Shown: in pieces, positions 1 through 9,234 of the stretch
Position numbering within the stretch: the stretch's first letter is position 1
How the letters are laid out: the number at the start of each line of letters is the position of its first letter
DNA from: an uncultured Lachnospiraceae bacterium
Lineage (GTDB): Bacteria > Bacillota > Clostridia > Lachnospirales > Lachnospiraceae
Direction of reading: 5' to 3'
Assembly (NCBI GenBank): GCA_945868435.1
Contig: CAMBLG010000006.1
Location: forward strand, 62,001 to 126,000
DNA: 64,000 nt
Notes under the pieces: generated by a model
The model's input: only the letters and a program-made list of their open reading frames with translations
What the model was told of the DNA's origin: nothing
The model's database searches: none
Program-made: the position numbers and the translations under genes

Positions 1-382
1 AAATAGTCGGCACGGTAATCCTGCCCGCCAGAAGAGGAGAGAGAAAATTCGTGCTGCAGGAATCCGACTGCTTGGATATCAGCATATTGGGATGAAAAAT
101 AATGTTCTCATATTCCATGGACTCGTCCGGCAGCTGGTCAATGGAGTGAAGCTGTCCCGGAAGAATCAATGCAATGGTAGGTGCTTTCACCTTGTGGGAC
201 TTAAAGTCCACCGTGATCTGTCCGCACCCCTTTTTCACATAGATTAATTCCATCTCATCATGCCAGTGCAGCGGTACTCTGGGAAAATCCAGCGGAATCG
301 AGCACAGATACGTATTATATGGAAATTCCATATCCCCGTGGGTCTTGTCTTCGTGATAGTTTTCGTATTCCAAAATATTCAT
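1..382 (-). CDS. AraC-family transcriptional regulator, N-terminal cupin part (partial)
   Basis: The reverse strand is open from an ATG at 382 to the window edge, about 127 codons. The N-terminus starts MNILEYENYHEDKTHGD and continues into a cupin-type sensor: residues PRVPLHWHDEMELIYVKKG and a later LPGQLHSID match the sugar-binding arm of AraC-like regulators. The C-terminal double helix-turn-helix lies beyond the window, so the family call rests on the cupin half only. It is divergent from glgP and might sense a carbohydrate, but that is inference from position. Confidence 0.75.
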   Translation of the reverse strand, partial: MNILEYENYHEDKTHGDMEFPYNTYLCSIPLDFPRVPLHWHDEMELIYVKKGCGQITVDFKSHKVKAPTIALILPGQLHSIDQLPDESMEYENIIFHPNMLISKQSDSCSTNFLSPLLAGRITVPTI

Positions 383-601
383 AATAGGATACTATCATTA
401 TTTCGGACAAAAATCAATTCCTAGACAAATCAAACAATTATCCTTGCGTAAAGTTGTGAAAAAGTGACAGACACAAAATGATGGAATAAGAAAAATGATA
501 GGATTGTGTTATTTTATGAGCGGATATGACAAGAAAGAAGGGAAAATAATACCTATAATAAGCTTATCATTCGAACCGAACAAAATTATGGAGGGAAAAT
601 T
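383..601. other. Divergent intergenic region between araC-type gene and glgP
   Basis: This 219-base AT-rich spacer must hold the promoters for both neighbours. A clear ribosome site (GGAGG, 591-595) precedes the glgP ATG at 602. I could not pick a convincing -35/-10 pair or an operator for either direction. Confidence 0.4.
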
Positions 602-2854
602 ATGACACTTTCAAAGGCAGTATCACAGAAATACGCAAAGACCATTGAGAAATGCTCCAATGAGGAAATTTACATCGCTTTGCTTGAGATGGTTAAGACC
701 ATGGCAGAGGATAAGGTTTCCAACGAAGGAAAGAAGAAGTTATACTACATTTCCGCTGAGTTCTTAATTGGAAAGCTATTGTCCAACAACCTGATCAATC
801 TTGGCATTTATGATTCCGTAAAGTCTGAGCTTGCCGCTTCCGGCAAGAGCCTGGCTGAGATTGAGGAAATCGAGCTTGAGCCGTCTCTTGGTAACGGTGG
901 TCTGGGACGTCTGGCTGCCTGCTTTGTAGATTCCATCGCAACCTTGGGCTTGAATGGTGACGGTGTTGGTCTGAATTATCACTATGGACTTTTTAAGCAG
1001 GTATTTGAGAATAACCTTCAGAAGGAGACTCCAAATCCTTGGATTACCGAGAACAGCTGGCTGACCAAGACGGACATCACTTACCCGGTACAGTTTGGTG
1101 GATTTACCGTACAGTCCCGTTTGTATGACATCGATGTTGTCGGATACAATAACCGCACAACAAAGCTGCGTCTGTTTGATATTGAGTCTGTTGACGAGAG
1201 CATTGTTGGAGATACCATTGACTTCAATAAGGATGAAATCGAGAAGAACCTTACCCTGTTCTTATATCCGGATGATTCCGATGACAAGGGACGTCTGCTC
1301 CGTGTATATCAGCAGTATTTCATGGTAAGCAATGCAGCAAGACTGCTCATTGACGAGGCTGTTGCCAAGGGCTCCAACCTGCATGACCTTGCAGATTACG
1401 CTGCTGTACAGATCAATGATACCCATCCTTCTATGGTAATTCCGGAATTGATTCGTCTGCTTCAGGAAAGAGGAATCCTGATGGACGAGGCAATCGAGAT
1501 TGTACAGAAGGTTTGTGCGTACACCAACCATACCATTCTTGCAGAAGCTCTGGAGAAGTGGCCAATCGCATTTTTGGACAAGGCAGTTCCGCAGCTGATG
1601 CCAATCATTCGCGAGCTGGACAACCGTATCCGCGGCAAGGTAAGTGATGAGAGCACCTACATCATCAAGGATGGCCTTGTACACATGGCTCATATGGATA
1701 TCCATTATGGCTACAGTGTAAACGGTGTTGCTTATCTTCACACGGAGATCTTAAAGGACAGCGAGCTGAACAATTTCTATAAGCTCTATCCGGAGAAGTT
1801 CAATAACAAGACCAATGGTATTACCTTCCGCCGCTGGCTGATGTCCTGCAACCCGGAACTGTCTGCAATGATTACAGATCTGATCGGAGAGGGTTGGAAG
1901 AAGGACGCCAATGAGCTGGAGAAGCTTGGAAACTTCGTCAATGATGACGCTGTTTTAGACCGTCTCCTGGCAGTAAAGGCAGGAAAGAAGGCTGAACTGA
2001 AGAACTATCTTTCCATGACCCAGAGCATGAATTTTGATGAGAATTCCATCTTTGATATTCAGGTTAAGAGACTACATGAGTATAAGAGACAGCAGATGAA
2101 TGCTCTGTATGTGATCCATAAGTACTTTGAGATCAAAGAGGGCAAGAAGCCTAAGACACCGATCACCGTATTCTTCGGCGCAAAGGCAGCTCCGGCATAC
2201 ATCATTGCAAAGGATATCATTCACCTGATTCTCTGCTTACAGACCATCATCAACAATGATCCGGAGGTAAGCCCATACCTGAAGGTGTTCATGGTAGAGA
2301 ACTACAATGTAACACTTGCAGAGAAGATGATTCCGGCTTGTGATATCTCTGAGCAGATTTCTCTTGCATCCAAGGAAGCATCCGGAACCGGTAACATGAA
2401 ATTTATGCTGAACGGTGCCGTTACCCTTGGAACCATGGATGGTGCGAACGTAGAGATCGCAGAGTTAGTTGGTGAGGACAACATCTTTACCTTCGGTGAG
2501 GATTCACAGACGGTTATTGACCGTTATGCAAGAGGTGACTACAAGTCACGTGACTACTATGAGGAGAATGAGAACTTAAAGCAGGCGGTAGACTTCATCG
2601 TCAGTGATACGGTTAAGGCGGTTGGAAACAGCGAGAATCTGGAGCGTCTGTATAAGGAGCTTCTGAACAAAGACTGGTTCATGACCTTCCCGGATTTCGA
2701 TATGTATGTTGAGGCAAGAGAAAAGGCATACGATGCATACGCAGACCGCAAGGCTTGGGCTAAGAAGATGCTTGTGAATATCAGCAAGGCAGGTTTCTTC
2801 TCATCAGACAGAACCATTGAGCAGTACAACAAGGAAATCTGGAAACTGAACTAA
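602..2854 (+). CDS. glgP: Glycogen/alpha-glucan phosphorylase
   Basis: This is a cytoplasmic GT35 phosphorylase that releases glucose-1-phosphate from glycogen or maltodextrins, with pyridoxal phosphate as cofactor. The 750 residues are shorter than the E. coli enzymes (near 800) but normal for the clostridial form. Visible signatures are [19 protein letters not shown] near residue 92, [16 protein letters not shown] near 275 and the PLP-binding [15 protein letters not shown] with the Schiff-base lysine at residue 600. A GGAGG ribosome site precedes the ATG by six bases. It stands alone, with no other glycogen gene beside it. Substrate preference (glycogen or maltodextrin) cannot be read from sequence. 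Confidence 0.97.
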   Translation: MTLSKAVSQKYAKTIEKCSNEEIYIALLEMVKTMAEDKVSNEGKKKLYYISAEFLIGKLLSNNLINLGIYDSVKSELAASGKSLAEIEEIELEPSLGNGGLGRLAACFVDSIATLGLNGDGVGLNYHYGLFKQVFENNLQKETPNPWITENSWLTKTDITYPVQFGGFTVQSRLYDIDVVGYNNRTTKLRLFDIESVDESIVGDTIDFNKDEIEKNLTLFLYPDDSDDKGRLLRVYQQYFMVSNAARLLIDEAVAKGSNLHDLADYAAVQINDTHPSMVIPELIRLLQERGILMDEAIEIVQKVCAYTNHTILAEALEKWPIAFLDKAVPQLMPIIRELDNRIRGKVSDESTYIIKDGLVHMAHMDIHYGYSVNGVAYLHTEILKDSELNNFYKLYPEKFNNKTNGITFRRWLMSCNPELSAMITDLIGEGWKKDANELEKLGNFVNDDAVLDRLLAVKAGKKAELKNYLSMTQSMNFDENSIFDIQVKRLHEYKRQQMNALYVIHKYFEIKEGKKPKTPITVFFGAKAAPAYIIAKDIIHLILCLQTIINNDPEVSPYLKVFMVENYNVTLAEKMIPACDISEQISLASKEASGTGNMKFMLNGAVTLGTMDGANVEIAELVGEDNIFTFGEDSQTVIDRYARGDYKSRDYYEENENLKQAVDFIVSDTVKAVGNSENLERLYKELLNKDWFMTFPDFDMYVEAREKAYDAYADRKAWAKKMLVNISKAGFFSSDRTIEQYNKEIWKLN

Positions 2855-2962
2855 TCGGCTCAGGTGTCTATGCTGGCCATATAGTAATATTTCCCTATTT
2901 CTTTGCGATAGACAAAGTGTTAAAATTGGTATGTTAACATATTGCTTAAGGAGGAGTTTGTT

Positions 2963-3355
2963 ATGTCAGATGTAAATAATTTTAATCAGGGCGAGCAGCA
3001 GAACAACGAGTTCAACCAGCAGCCAACCAACGAGTATGGTCAGCAGCCGGCAAATGATTACAGCCAGCAGTCCTTTGGCTATACCGGAGCACCGGTTGTT
3101 CAGGAGGAGAAGAAGGGAATGTCCATCGCTTCTCTTGTACTGGGAATTTGTGGTTTCATTGCATGGTGCATCCCGTTGATCGGATATCCGGTTACCATTC
3201 TTGGTATCATCTTTGGTGCAGTCGGAATGAAGAAGGGTGGCAAGAAGCTTGCAATCGCAGGTATCATCTGCTCAGCAATCACATTGGTATTCACTCTCAT
3301 CAATTCTATTGCAGGTGCTATGATGGCAACTCAGATGTTGAACAGTCTGTACTAA
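2963..3355 (+). CDS. DUF4190-type small membrane protein with Gln/Asn-rich N-terminus
   Basis: The 130-residue protein has a cytoplasmic-looking head rich in Gln and Asn (residues 1-45, with QQPTNEYGQQPANDYSQQ), then two hydrophobic segments separated by MKKGGKK: SIASLVLGICGFIAWCIPL and LAIAGIICSAITLVFTLIN. This matches the DUF4190 two-helix family common in Firmicutes, whose role is unknown. I place the start at 2963 because AGGAGG lies just ahead of it. An in-frame ATG 21 bases upstream would use up that ribosome site. A strong terminator follows, so it is probably monocistronic. Confidence 0.8.
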   Translation: MSDVNNFNQGEQQNNEFNQQPTNEYGQQPANDYSQQSFGYTGAPVVQEEKKGMSIASLVLGICGFIAWCIPLIGYPVTILGIIFGAVGMKKGGKKLAIAGIICSAITLVFTLINSIAGAMMATQMLNSLY

Positions 3356-3394
3356 GATTTATACGAATAACCTATATATGTGAAGTAAGAAGAG

Positions 3395-3426
3395 AACGAA
3401 TGGTAACTGGTTTACCATTCGTTTTC
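3395..3426 (+). terminator. Rho-independent terminator after the DUF4190-type gene
   Basis: AACGAATGGTAA pairs exactly with TTACCATTCGTT around a four-base loop, followed by TTTCTTT. The 12-bp stem sits about 40 bases after the stop codon. Confidence 0.85.
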
Positions 3427-3540
3427 TTTATGATATACTTAGTGAAGCGGATTATATCACGTGCAAAATGTAATAAATCCGCAACCATATCATATTCGAT
3501 GTGAAATAAGCACAAGTGAAAGTATACACGGAGGATTCAG

Positions 3541-4518
3541 ATGAGCCGTAACAATAAAACAAGTATGAGAAAACGAATTATATGTACAATCCTTTCTGCT
3601 ATGTGCATACTTGGAATCGCAGCCTGTGGCAAAAAAGACAGTAAGGAGCAGGATGCGTACCGCCAGTTCGGAATTAATTGTCTGGAAAGTGGCAAATACC
3701 AGGAGGCAGTTGATGCTTTTGACAAGGCTTTGGGCGAGTCATTGGGACATGTGGATGAGAAGGAGCTTGACATTTGCTTTTATAAAGCGAGGGCTCAGTA
3801 TCTGAACGGTGATACGGATGCTGCTTTGGACACTTACAATGCGATTATCGAATACAATGAGGATGCACGGGCATACTATCTGCGCGGAAACCTGTATTTT
3901 AATACGGGAGATCAGGAGAAGGCAGTCGCTGATTACAAGACTGCCATTAAAAATGATAAGTCTAATTATGAGTTGTATATTGGAATCTATGAAACCTTTA
4001 AGAGCCGGAACATGGCGGAGGATGGACAGCAGTACCTGAATCAGGCGATGGAACTAAAGGGAGACAAACCAAAGGACTGTCTCTATAAAGGAAGAATCTG
4101 CTATCTGTTAGGTGATTATGACGAGGCAGTTACCTATCTGGAAAAGGCACTTGAGGGAGAACAGGAGCTTGCACCTTATTATCTGGGACAGGCATATGAA
4201 GCGCTGGGAGACGAGGAGAAGGCACAAGGCTACATTGCGCAGTATCTGGACAGCGGTGTTGCCACTTCCTATGATCTGTATGAACTCGGTACTACGGAGA
4301 TGTCGGAAGGGGATTACGAGCAGGCTCTTACCTATTACCTTGCCGGACTTTCCATGGAATCAGTTCCCAATAAGCAGAATCTTATGAAAAGTGCCATTGT
4401 TGCATATGAATACAGCGGTGATTTTGACGGGGCCGGAAAGCTGATGGAGGAATATATCAGTCTCTATCCATCGGATGAGGCGGCCCAGAAGGAGAGCACC
4501 TTTTTAGAAACCCGTTAG
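3541..4518 (+). CDS. TPR-repeat lipoprotein
   Basis: The protein is 325 residues. The N-terminus is a lipoprotein signal: basic MRKRI, a hydrophobic core, and lipobox GIAAC with the lipidated Cys at residue 29. The mature part is an array of about seven to eight tetratricopeptide repeats, for example AYRQFGINCLESGKYQEAVD, ICFYKARAQYLNGDTDAALD and YYLRGNLYFNTGDQEKAVAD. It is therefore likely a scaffold on the outer face of the membrane. CGGAGGATT lies seven bases before the ATG. hflX begins 32 bases after the stop on the same strand, so the two are probably co-transcribed, though no functional link is known. Confidence 0.88.
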   Translation: MSRNNKTSMRKRIICTILSAMCILGIAACGKKDSKEQDAYRQFGINCLESGKYQEAVDAFDKALGESLGHVDEKELDICFYKARAQYLNGDTDAALDTYNAIIEYNEDARAYYLRGNLYFNTGDQEKAVADYKTAIKNDKSNYELYIGIYETFKSRNMAEDGQQYLNQAMELKGDKPKDCLYKGRICYLLGDYDEAVTYLEKALEGEQELAPYYLGQAYEALGDEEKAQGYIAQYLDSGVATSYDLYELGTTEMSEGDYEQALTYYLAGLSMESVPNKQNLMKSAIVAYEYSGDFDGAGKLMEEYISLYPSDEAAQKESTFLETR

Positions 4519-4550
4519 AAGGCGGAAGCGGTAAAACAGATAGGAGTATT

Positions 4551-5798
4551 ATGGCAGAACTGATCAAGATAGAAGAGATAGAGGAACGGGTGGTTTTAGT
4601 CGGCGTGAGCGAGCAGGAGGGAGACGATGCCGAAGATTCCATTGCAGAACTGGCAGAACTGGTACATACTGCCGGTGCAGAGGTGGTGGGAACCATCTTA
4701 CAGAAACGGGAACTGATCCATCCGGGCACCTATGTAGGGAGCGGGAAAGTGGCAGAGATTGCCGAACTGGTGGCCGCAACAGGAGCTACAGGTATCGTGT
4801 GCGATGATGAATTATCTCCTGCGCAACTGAAAAATCTGGAAAATATGCTGGATACCAAGGTGATGGATCGAACGCTCATCATCTTGGATATTTTTGCTGC
4901 GCGGGCTACTACCAGCGAGGGGAAAATTCAGGTGGAACTGGCACAGCTCAAGTATAGGCTGAGCCGTCTGACCGGACTGGGACGTTCCATGTCACGATTG
5001 GGTGGTGGAATCGGTACCAGAGGACCCGGAGAGAAAAAGCTGGAAATGGACCGCCGCTTGATCAATGATCGCATTGCGCTTCTCAGAAGAGAGTTGAAAG
5101 AGATTGTACGGCACCGCGATATCACGCGAGCCAAAAGAGAAAAGAATGAGGTCCCCGTGGTAGCAATTGTGGGGTATACCAATGCGGGGAAGTCTACGCT
5201 GCTCAATCATCTGACCGATGCGGGGGTATTGGAGGAAGATAAGCTTTTTGCAACGCTGGATCCGACTACGAGGCTTTTGGAACTGGAAGGGCATCAGCAG
5301 GTGCTGCTCACGGATACGGTGGGCTTTATCCGCAAACTGCCGCATCATTTGATAGACGCGTTTCGCAGTACGCTGGAGGAGGCAAAGTATGCAGATTATA
5401 TTCTGCATGTTGTAGATGCATCCAATCCGCAGAGGGATAAACAGATGCACATCGTGTACGAGACGTTGGAGCAGCTTGGAGTGACTTCCGATAAGAAGAT
5501 CATCACCCTGTTCAACAAACAGGATTGTCGCACGGACGATGAGCCGCTGATGGATTTTCGTGCTGACAGCGTTTTGAATATCTCAGCAGCAAAGGACGAG
5601 GGGCTCGCGGATGTCAAGCGTGTGCTGTCAGAACTGCTTCGGGAAAACAAGATCTACGTGGAGCGCGTCATCCCCTATGACAAAGCAGGCGTGATCCAGC
5701 TAGTGCGCAAATCCGGCGAACTTCTGTCAGAAGAGTATGTTCCGGAAGGTATTTTCATCAAGGCATATGTACCCATGGACGTATATGGCAAGCTGTGA
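4551..5798 (+). CDS. hflX: Ribosome-associated GTPase HflX
   Basis: HflX binds the 50S subunit and rescues or splits stalled ribosomes. The 415-residue protein has the HflX N-terminal domain, the signature GGIGTRGPGEKKLEMDRR near residue 151, then the G domain: P-loop GYTNAGKST at 208-216, DTVGF (G3) and NKQD (G4) near 323. The C-terminal region after residue 365 is the usual short tail. In Firmicutes, HflX is also linked to antibiotic tolerance (established for the family). It converges on typA across a shared palindromic terminator. Confidence 0.95.
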   Translation: MAELIKIEEIEERVVLVGVSEQEGDDAEDSIAELAELVHTAGAEVVGTILQKRELIHPGTYVGSGKVAEIAELVAATGATGIVCDDELSPAQLKNLENMLDTKVMDRTLIILDIFAARATTSEGKIQVELAQLKYRLSRLTGLGRSMSRLGGGIGTRGPGEKKLEMDRRLINDRIALLRRELKEIVRHRDITRAKREKNEVPVVAIVGYTNAGKSTLLNHLTDAGVLEEDKLFATLDPTTRLLELEGHQQVLLTDTVGFIRKLPHHLIDAFRSTLEEAKYADYILHVVDASNPQRDKQMHIVYETLEQLGVTSDKKIITLFNKQDCRTDDEPLMDFRADSVLNISAAKDEGLADVKRVLSELLRENKIYVERVIPYDKAGVIQLVRKSGELLSEEYVPEGIFIKAYVPMDVYGKL

Positions 5799-5840
5799 TG
5801 ATTTGATAAACTATTTGATAATTTAATTTCCCAATATACA

Positions 5841-5872
5841 GGATCCGGGGGCAATATATTGCCCCCGGATCC
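5841..5872. terminator. Perfect 32-bp palindrome, probable bidirectional terminator
   Basis: GGATCCGGGGGCAATA is followed immediately by its exact reverse complement. It lies between convergent hflX and typA, 43 bases after the hflX stop and 29 bases from the typA stop. The transcript on either strand would fold into a GC-rich hairpin of up to 14 bp. The T-runs are poor on both sides, so termination efficiency is uncertain. Confidence 0.7.
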
Positions 5873-5900
5873 GTTATGTTTGCGTTATCTATTACATTGA

Positions 5901-7742
5901 CTACATCGAAGCCTTCTTCGCGTAAGACGCGCGCTTGCGAAGGGTTGGATCAAGAATTCGCTTGCGGATTCGTAAGTTCTCCGGTGTGACCTCAAGAAGC
6001 TCGTCGGTGTCGATGAAATCCAATGCCTGTTCCAGACTTAAAATGCGTGGCGGAACAAGGGTGAGAGCTTCGTCTGCAGAGGAAGAGCGGGTGTTGGTCA
6101 AATGCTTTTTCTTGCATACATTCAGCTCAATATCCTCGGCCTTGGCACACTGACCGATGACCATGCCGGAATATACCTTCTGACCGGGGCCGATGAACAG
6201 TGTTCCGCGGTCCTGAGCGGAGAACAGACCATAGGTGACGGATTCTCCGGTTTCAAAGGCAATGAGAGAACCGGTAGCACGGTAGGCAATCTCGCCGCGG
6301 AATGGCTCATATCCGTCGAAAATTGTGTTGATGATACCATTTCCCTTGGTATCTGTCATGAACTCTCCACGGTAACCGATTAAGCCGCGGGACGGAATCT
6401 TGAACTCAAGACGAGTGTAACCGCCTGCGATGGAGCCCATATTTAACAGTTCGCCCTTGCGCTGCTGGAGTTTGGAGATTACCGCACCGGTAAATTCATC
6501 CGGCACATCCACGTATGCCATCTCCATTGGCTCAAGAAGCTTGCCGTTCTCATCCTTTTTATATAATACTTCCGCTTTGCTCACTGCAAATTCATAGCCT
6601 TCCCGGCGCATGTTTTCGATCAGGACGGATAAGTGAAGTTCTCCTCGTCCGGATACTTTGTAGCTGTCAGGGCTGTCCGTCTCCTCGACACGGAGCGAGA
6701 CATCCGTATTCAGCTCACGGAACAGACGGTCACGAATGTGGCGGGAGGTAACGAATTTTCCTTCCTGACCGGCAAGCGGACTGTCATTGACGATAAAATT
6801 CATGGAGATCGTCGGCTCTGAAATCTTCTGGAACGGAATTGCCACCGGATCTTCAGGCGCACAGATGGTGTCTCCGATGTGGATGTCTGCAATACCGGAG
6901 ATAGCCACGATGGAACCAATCTTTGCCTCGGTTACATCGACCTTGTTCAGTCCGTCGAATTCGTAGAGCTTGCTGATGCGCACCTTCTCGCGCTTGTCCG
7001 GATCATGATGGTTGACTACGACAGCCTCCTGATTGACCTTCAGGCATCCATTGTCGACTTTTCCGATACCGATACGGCCAACGTATTCATTGTAGTCGAT
7101 GGTGCTGATCAGTACCTGGGTATTGGCATCCGGGTCGCCGGTGGGAGCCGGGATGTAGTTGATGATCGTCTCAAAGAGCGGAGTCATGTCTTTTCTCTCG
7201 TCATCCAGCTCCAGCATTGCGTAGCCATCTCTTGCAGATGCATAGACAAACGGACAGTCTAACTGTTCGTCTGAGGCATCCAGATCCATGAACAGCTCTA
7301 ATACCTCGTCGATGACCTCTGCAGGTCTTGCCTCCGGACGGTCAATTTTGTTGATGCAGACGATGACCGGAAGGTTCAAGGCCAGCGCCTTCATCAGAAC
7401 GAACTTTGTCTGCGGCATGGTGCCCTCGAAAGCATCCACCACAAGGACTACGCCGTTTACCATCTTTAAGACACGCTCAACCTCGCCACCGAAATCCGCA
7501 TGACCGGGGGTATCGATAATGTTAATCTTGATTCCTTTATAGAAAACGGCAGTGTTCTTAGATAAAATCGTGATACCGCGCTCACGCTCAATATCGTTGG
7601 AGTCCATGACACGCTCCTGAACTTCCTGATTCTCGCGGAATACACCGCTCTGCTTTAATAATTCGTCCACCAGTGTGGTCTTGCCATGATCTACGTGGGC
7701 GATAATTGCTATATTACGAATGTCTTCTCTCGTTGTCTGCAT
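5901..7742 (-). CDS. typA: Ribosome-associated translational GTPase TypA/BipA
   Basis: TypA (BipA) is an EF-G-like GTPase that assists late 50S assembly, mainly under stress or cold. At 613 residues it has the usual full length. Seen: P-loop AHVDHGKTT at 15-23, switch II DTPGHADFGGEVERVL near 76, NKIDRPEA near 130, then domain II, the EF-G III/V-like domains and the TypA-specific C-terminal part with RLEFKIPSRGLIGYRGEF. It is divergent from the OB-fold gene with 208 bases between their starts. In the reverse orientation a TATAAT lies about 30 bases before the ATG. Confidence 0.97.
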   Translation of the reverse strand: MQTTREDIRNIAIIAHVDHGKTTLVDELLKQSGVFRENQEVQERVMDSNDIERERGITILSKNTAVFYKGIKINIIDTPGHADFGGEVERVLKMVNGVVLVVDAFEGTMPQTKFVLMKALALNLPVIVCINKIDRPEARPAEVIDEVLELFMDLDASDEQLDCPFVYASARDGYAMLELDDERKDMTPLFETIINYIPAPTGDPDANTQVLISTIDYNEYVGRIGIGKVDNGCLKVNQEAVVVNHHDPDKREKVRISKLYEFDGLNKVDVTEAKIGSIVAISGIADIHIGDTICAPEDPVAIPFQKISEPTISMNFIVNDSPLAGQEGKFVTSRHIRDRLFRELNTDVSLRVEETDSPDSYKVSGRGELHLSVLIENMRREGYEFAVSKAEVLYKKDENGKLLEPMEMAYVDVPDEFTGAVISKLQQRKGELLNMGSIAGGYTRLEFKIPSRGLIGYRGEFMTDTKGNGIINTIFDGYEPFRGEIAYRATGSLIAFETGESVTYGLFSAQDRGTLFIGPGQKVYSGMVIGQCAKAEDIELNVCKKKHLTNTRSSSADEALTLVPPRILSLEQALDFIDTDELLEVTPENLRIRKRILDPTLRKRASYAKKASM

Positions 7743-7950
7743 GTAATTGCCTTTCTTTTCGAACTCTATTATAAATAAGAAACCTGTACTATTTTATCAC
7801 AAAAATGCATTTTCGCAAGATGTTTTATGGGTTTTAAGTGATTTGCATAGTTTTCAGCCCGGTTGTCGACAACATTTGATAATATTAACAACCATTTCAT
7901 GGTAAAACCTATACTTGCAAATATTTCCACAAAAGGAAGGGAGAAAATTC

Positions 7951-8577
7951 ATGGCAGATAAAATGTTTGAAAACAACCAGGTATCCATTATCGGAGAAAT
8001 TGTATCGGAATTTACGTACAGTCACGAGGTATACGGTGAGGGCTTTTATATGGTCGAGGTGTCCGTCAACCGTTTGTCCAATTTTGTCGATTATATTCCG
8101 GTTATGGTTTCGGAACGTTTGGTGGATGTAAGAGAGAATTATAGTGGACAGTATGTATACATTACGGGGCAGTTTCGTTCCTTCAACCGCCATGAGGAAC
8201 GGAAAAATCGTTTGGTGCTGTCTGTGTTTGCAAGGGAGTTTGAACTTGTGGAGGATCTGGACGGGGAGAATGCCAGCAACCAGATTTTTCTGGATGGATA
8301 CATATGCAAGGAGTCCGTCTATCGCAAAACGCCTTTGGGGCGTGAAATCGCGGACCTGCTTGTGGCGGTCAACCGCTCCTATGGCAAATCGGATTACATT
8401 CCATGCATTTGCTGGGGCAGAAACGCGAGATTTGCAGCAGGCTTTGAGGTGGGAAGCCATGTGCAGATCTGGGGTAGAATTCAGAGCCGTGAATATGTAA
8501 AGAAGCTCAGTGAGACAGAAGTAGAGCAGCGTGTGGCCTACGAAGTGTCGGTGAGTAAGATTGAGTTTATCGAGTAG
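7951..8577 (+). CDS. Tandem OB-fold single-strand DNA-binding protein
   Basis: The 208-residue protein looks like two SSB/PriB-type OB folds in a row. The first (about 8-95) has NQVSIIGEIVSEFTYSHEV, then YVYITGQFRSFN. The second (about 108-205) has NQIFLDGYICKESVYRKTPL, then VAVNRSYGKSDYIPCICWGR and HVQIWGRIQSREY, the classical SSB beta pattern. It lacks the acidic DDDIPF-like SSB tail. The start at 7951 is chosen because GGAAGGGAG lies just ahead of it. An in-frame ATG at 7915 has no ribosome site. It may be an auxiliary SSB. The role is inferred. Confidence 0.75.
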   Translation: MADKMFENNQVSIIGEIVSEFTYSHEVYGEGFYMVEVSVNRLSNFVDYIPVMVSERLVDVRENYSGQYVYITGQFRSFNRHEERKNRLVLSVFAREFELVEDLDGENASNQIFLDGYICKESVYRKTPLGREIADLLVAVNRSYGKSDYIPCICWGRNARFAAGFEVGSHVQIWGRIQSREYVKKLSETEVEQRVAYEVSVSKIEFIE

Positions 8578-8709
8578 GACTTGATTATTTTGGGCGATTG
8601 TGGTATCTTCTGTCGTAAGGAGAAAAAGTAGGAGATGGATATCCCTTACGGCCCTTGATGCGGGAAAACCTTATAAAACAGGCTTCTCGCAGCTCGATGG
8701 AGGAAAGCT

Positions 8710-9195
8710 ATGGACAAAGGCATTGTACAGATATATTACGGAGAAGGACGCGGAAAGTCTACTGCCGCTTTGGGAACTGCAATTTCTGCGGCCAGTGAAG
8801 GACAACAGGTAATTGTCATTGAATTCCTGAAGGGAAAACATGAGGATGAGCTGGCGTTTTTGAACCGGCTTGAGCCGGAAATAAAATTCTTCCGCTTTGC
8901 GAAGTCTGACGAGAGTTTCGAGAGCCTGTCAGAGGAAGCCAAGCAGGAGGAGATCATGAATCTGCGCAATGGCTTTAATTACAGTAAGAAAGTGGCCAGT
9001 ACAGGTGGCTGCGATCTGCTGATTTTAGATGAGATTCTTGGAGTCGTTGACGAGAACGTGATCTCCGTTGAAGAAATTCGTGATTTATTTGAAAGTAAGT
9101 CCGAAGACATGACAATGATCTGCACCGGACGGGTACTGCATGATGAGATCCGGCCGTACGCAGACGAAATCTATAACATTGCGCCGGAGAAATAA
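8710..9195 (+). CDS. CobO/BtuR-like P-loop adenosyltransferase family protein
   Basis: Residues 1-161 match the cob(I)yrinic acid a,c-diamide adenosyltransferase fold: Walker A GEGRGKST at 11-18, IEFLKGK near 40, LLILDEILGVVDENVIS (Walker B) near 99 and TGRVLHDEIRPYADEIYNI. The usual end of CobO (VTEMRPVKHAF-like, then a tail) is absent, and no other cobalamin gene is nearby. The gene sits 39 bases upstream of dapA. It could supply adenosylcobalamin for corrinoid enzymes or be a repurposed paralogue. AdoCbl synthesis is the family expectation, not shown here. GGAGG precedes the ATG. Confidence 0.75.
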   Translation: MDKGIVQIYYGEGRGKSTAALGTAISAASEGQQVIVIEFLKGKHEDELAFLNRLEPEIKFFRFAKSDESFESLSEEAKQEEIMNLRNGFNYSKKVASTGGCDLLILDEILGVVDENVISVEEIRDLFESKSEDMTMICTGRVLHDEIRPYADEIYNIAPEK

Positions 9196-9234
9196 CACAC
9201 CGGTCACAAAAGAATAAGAAGGAGATAAGAGAGT

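Noticed and set aside
8578-8709. Hairpin with CGTAAGG/CCTTACG ahead of the CobO-like gene
   Set aside because: A seven-bp stem with a long loop and no T-run is weak. No known leader type matches.
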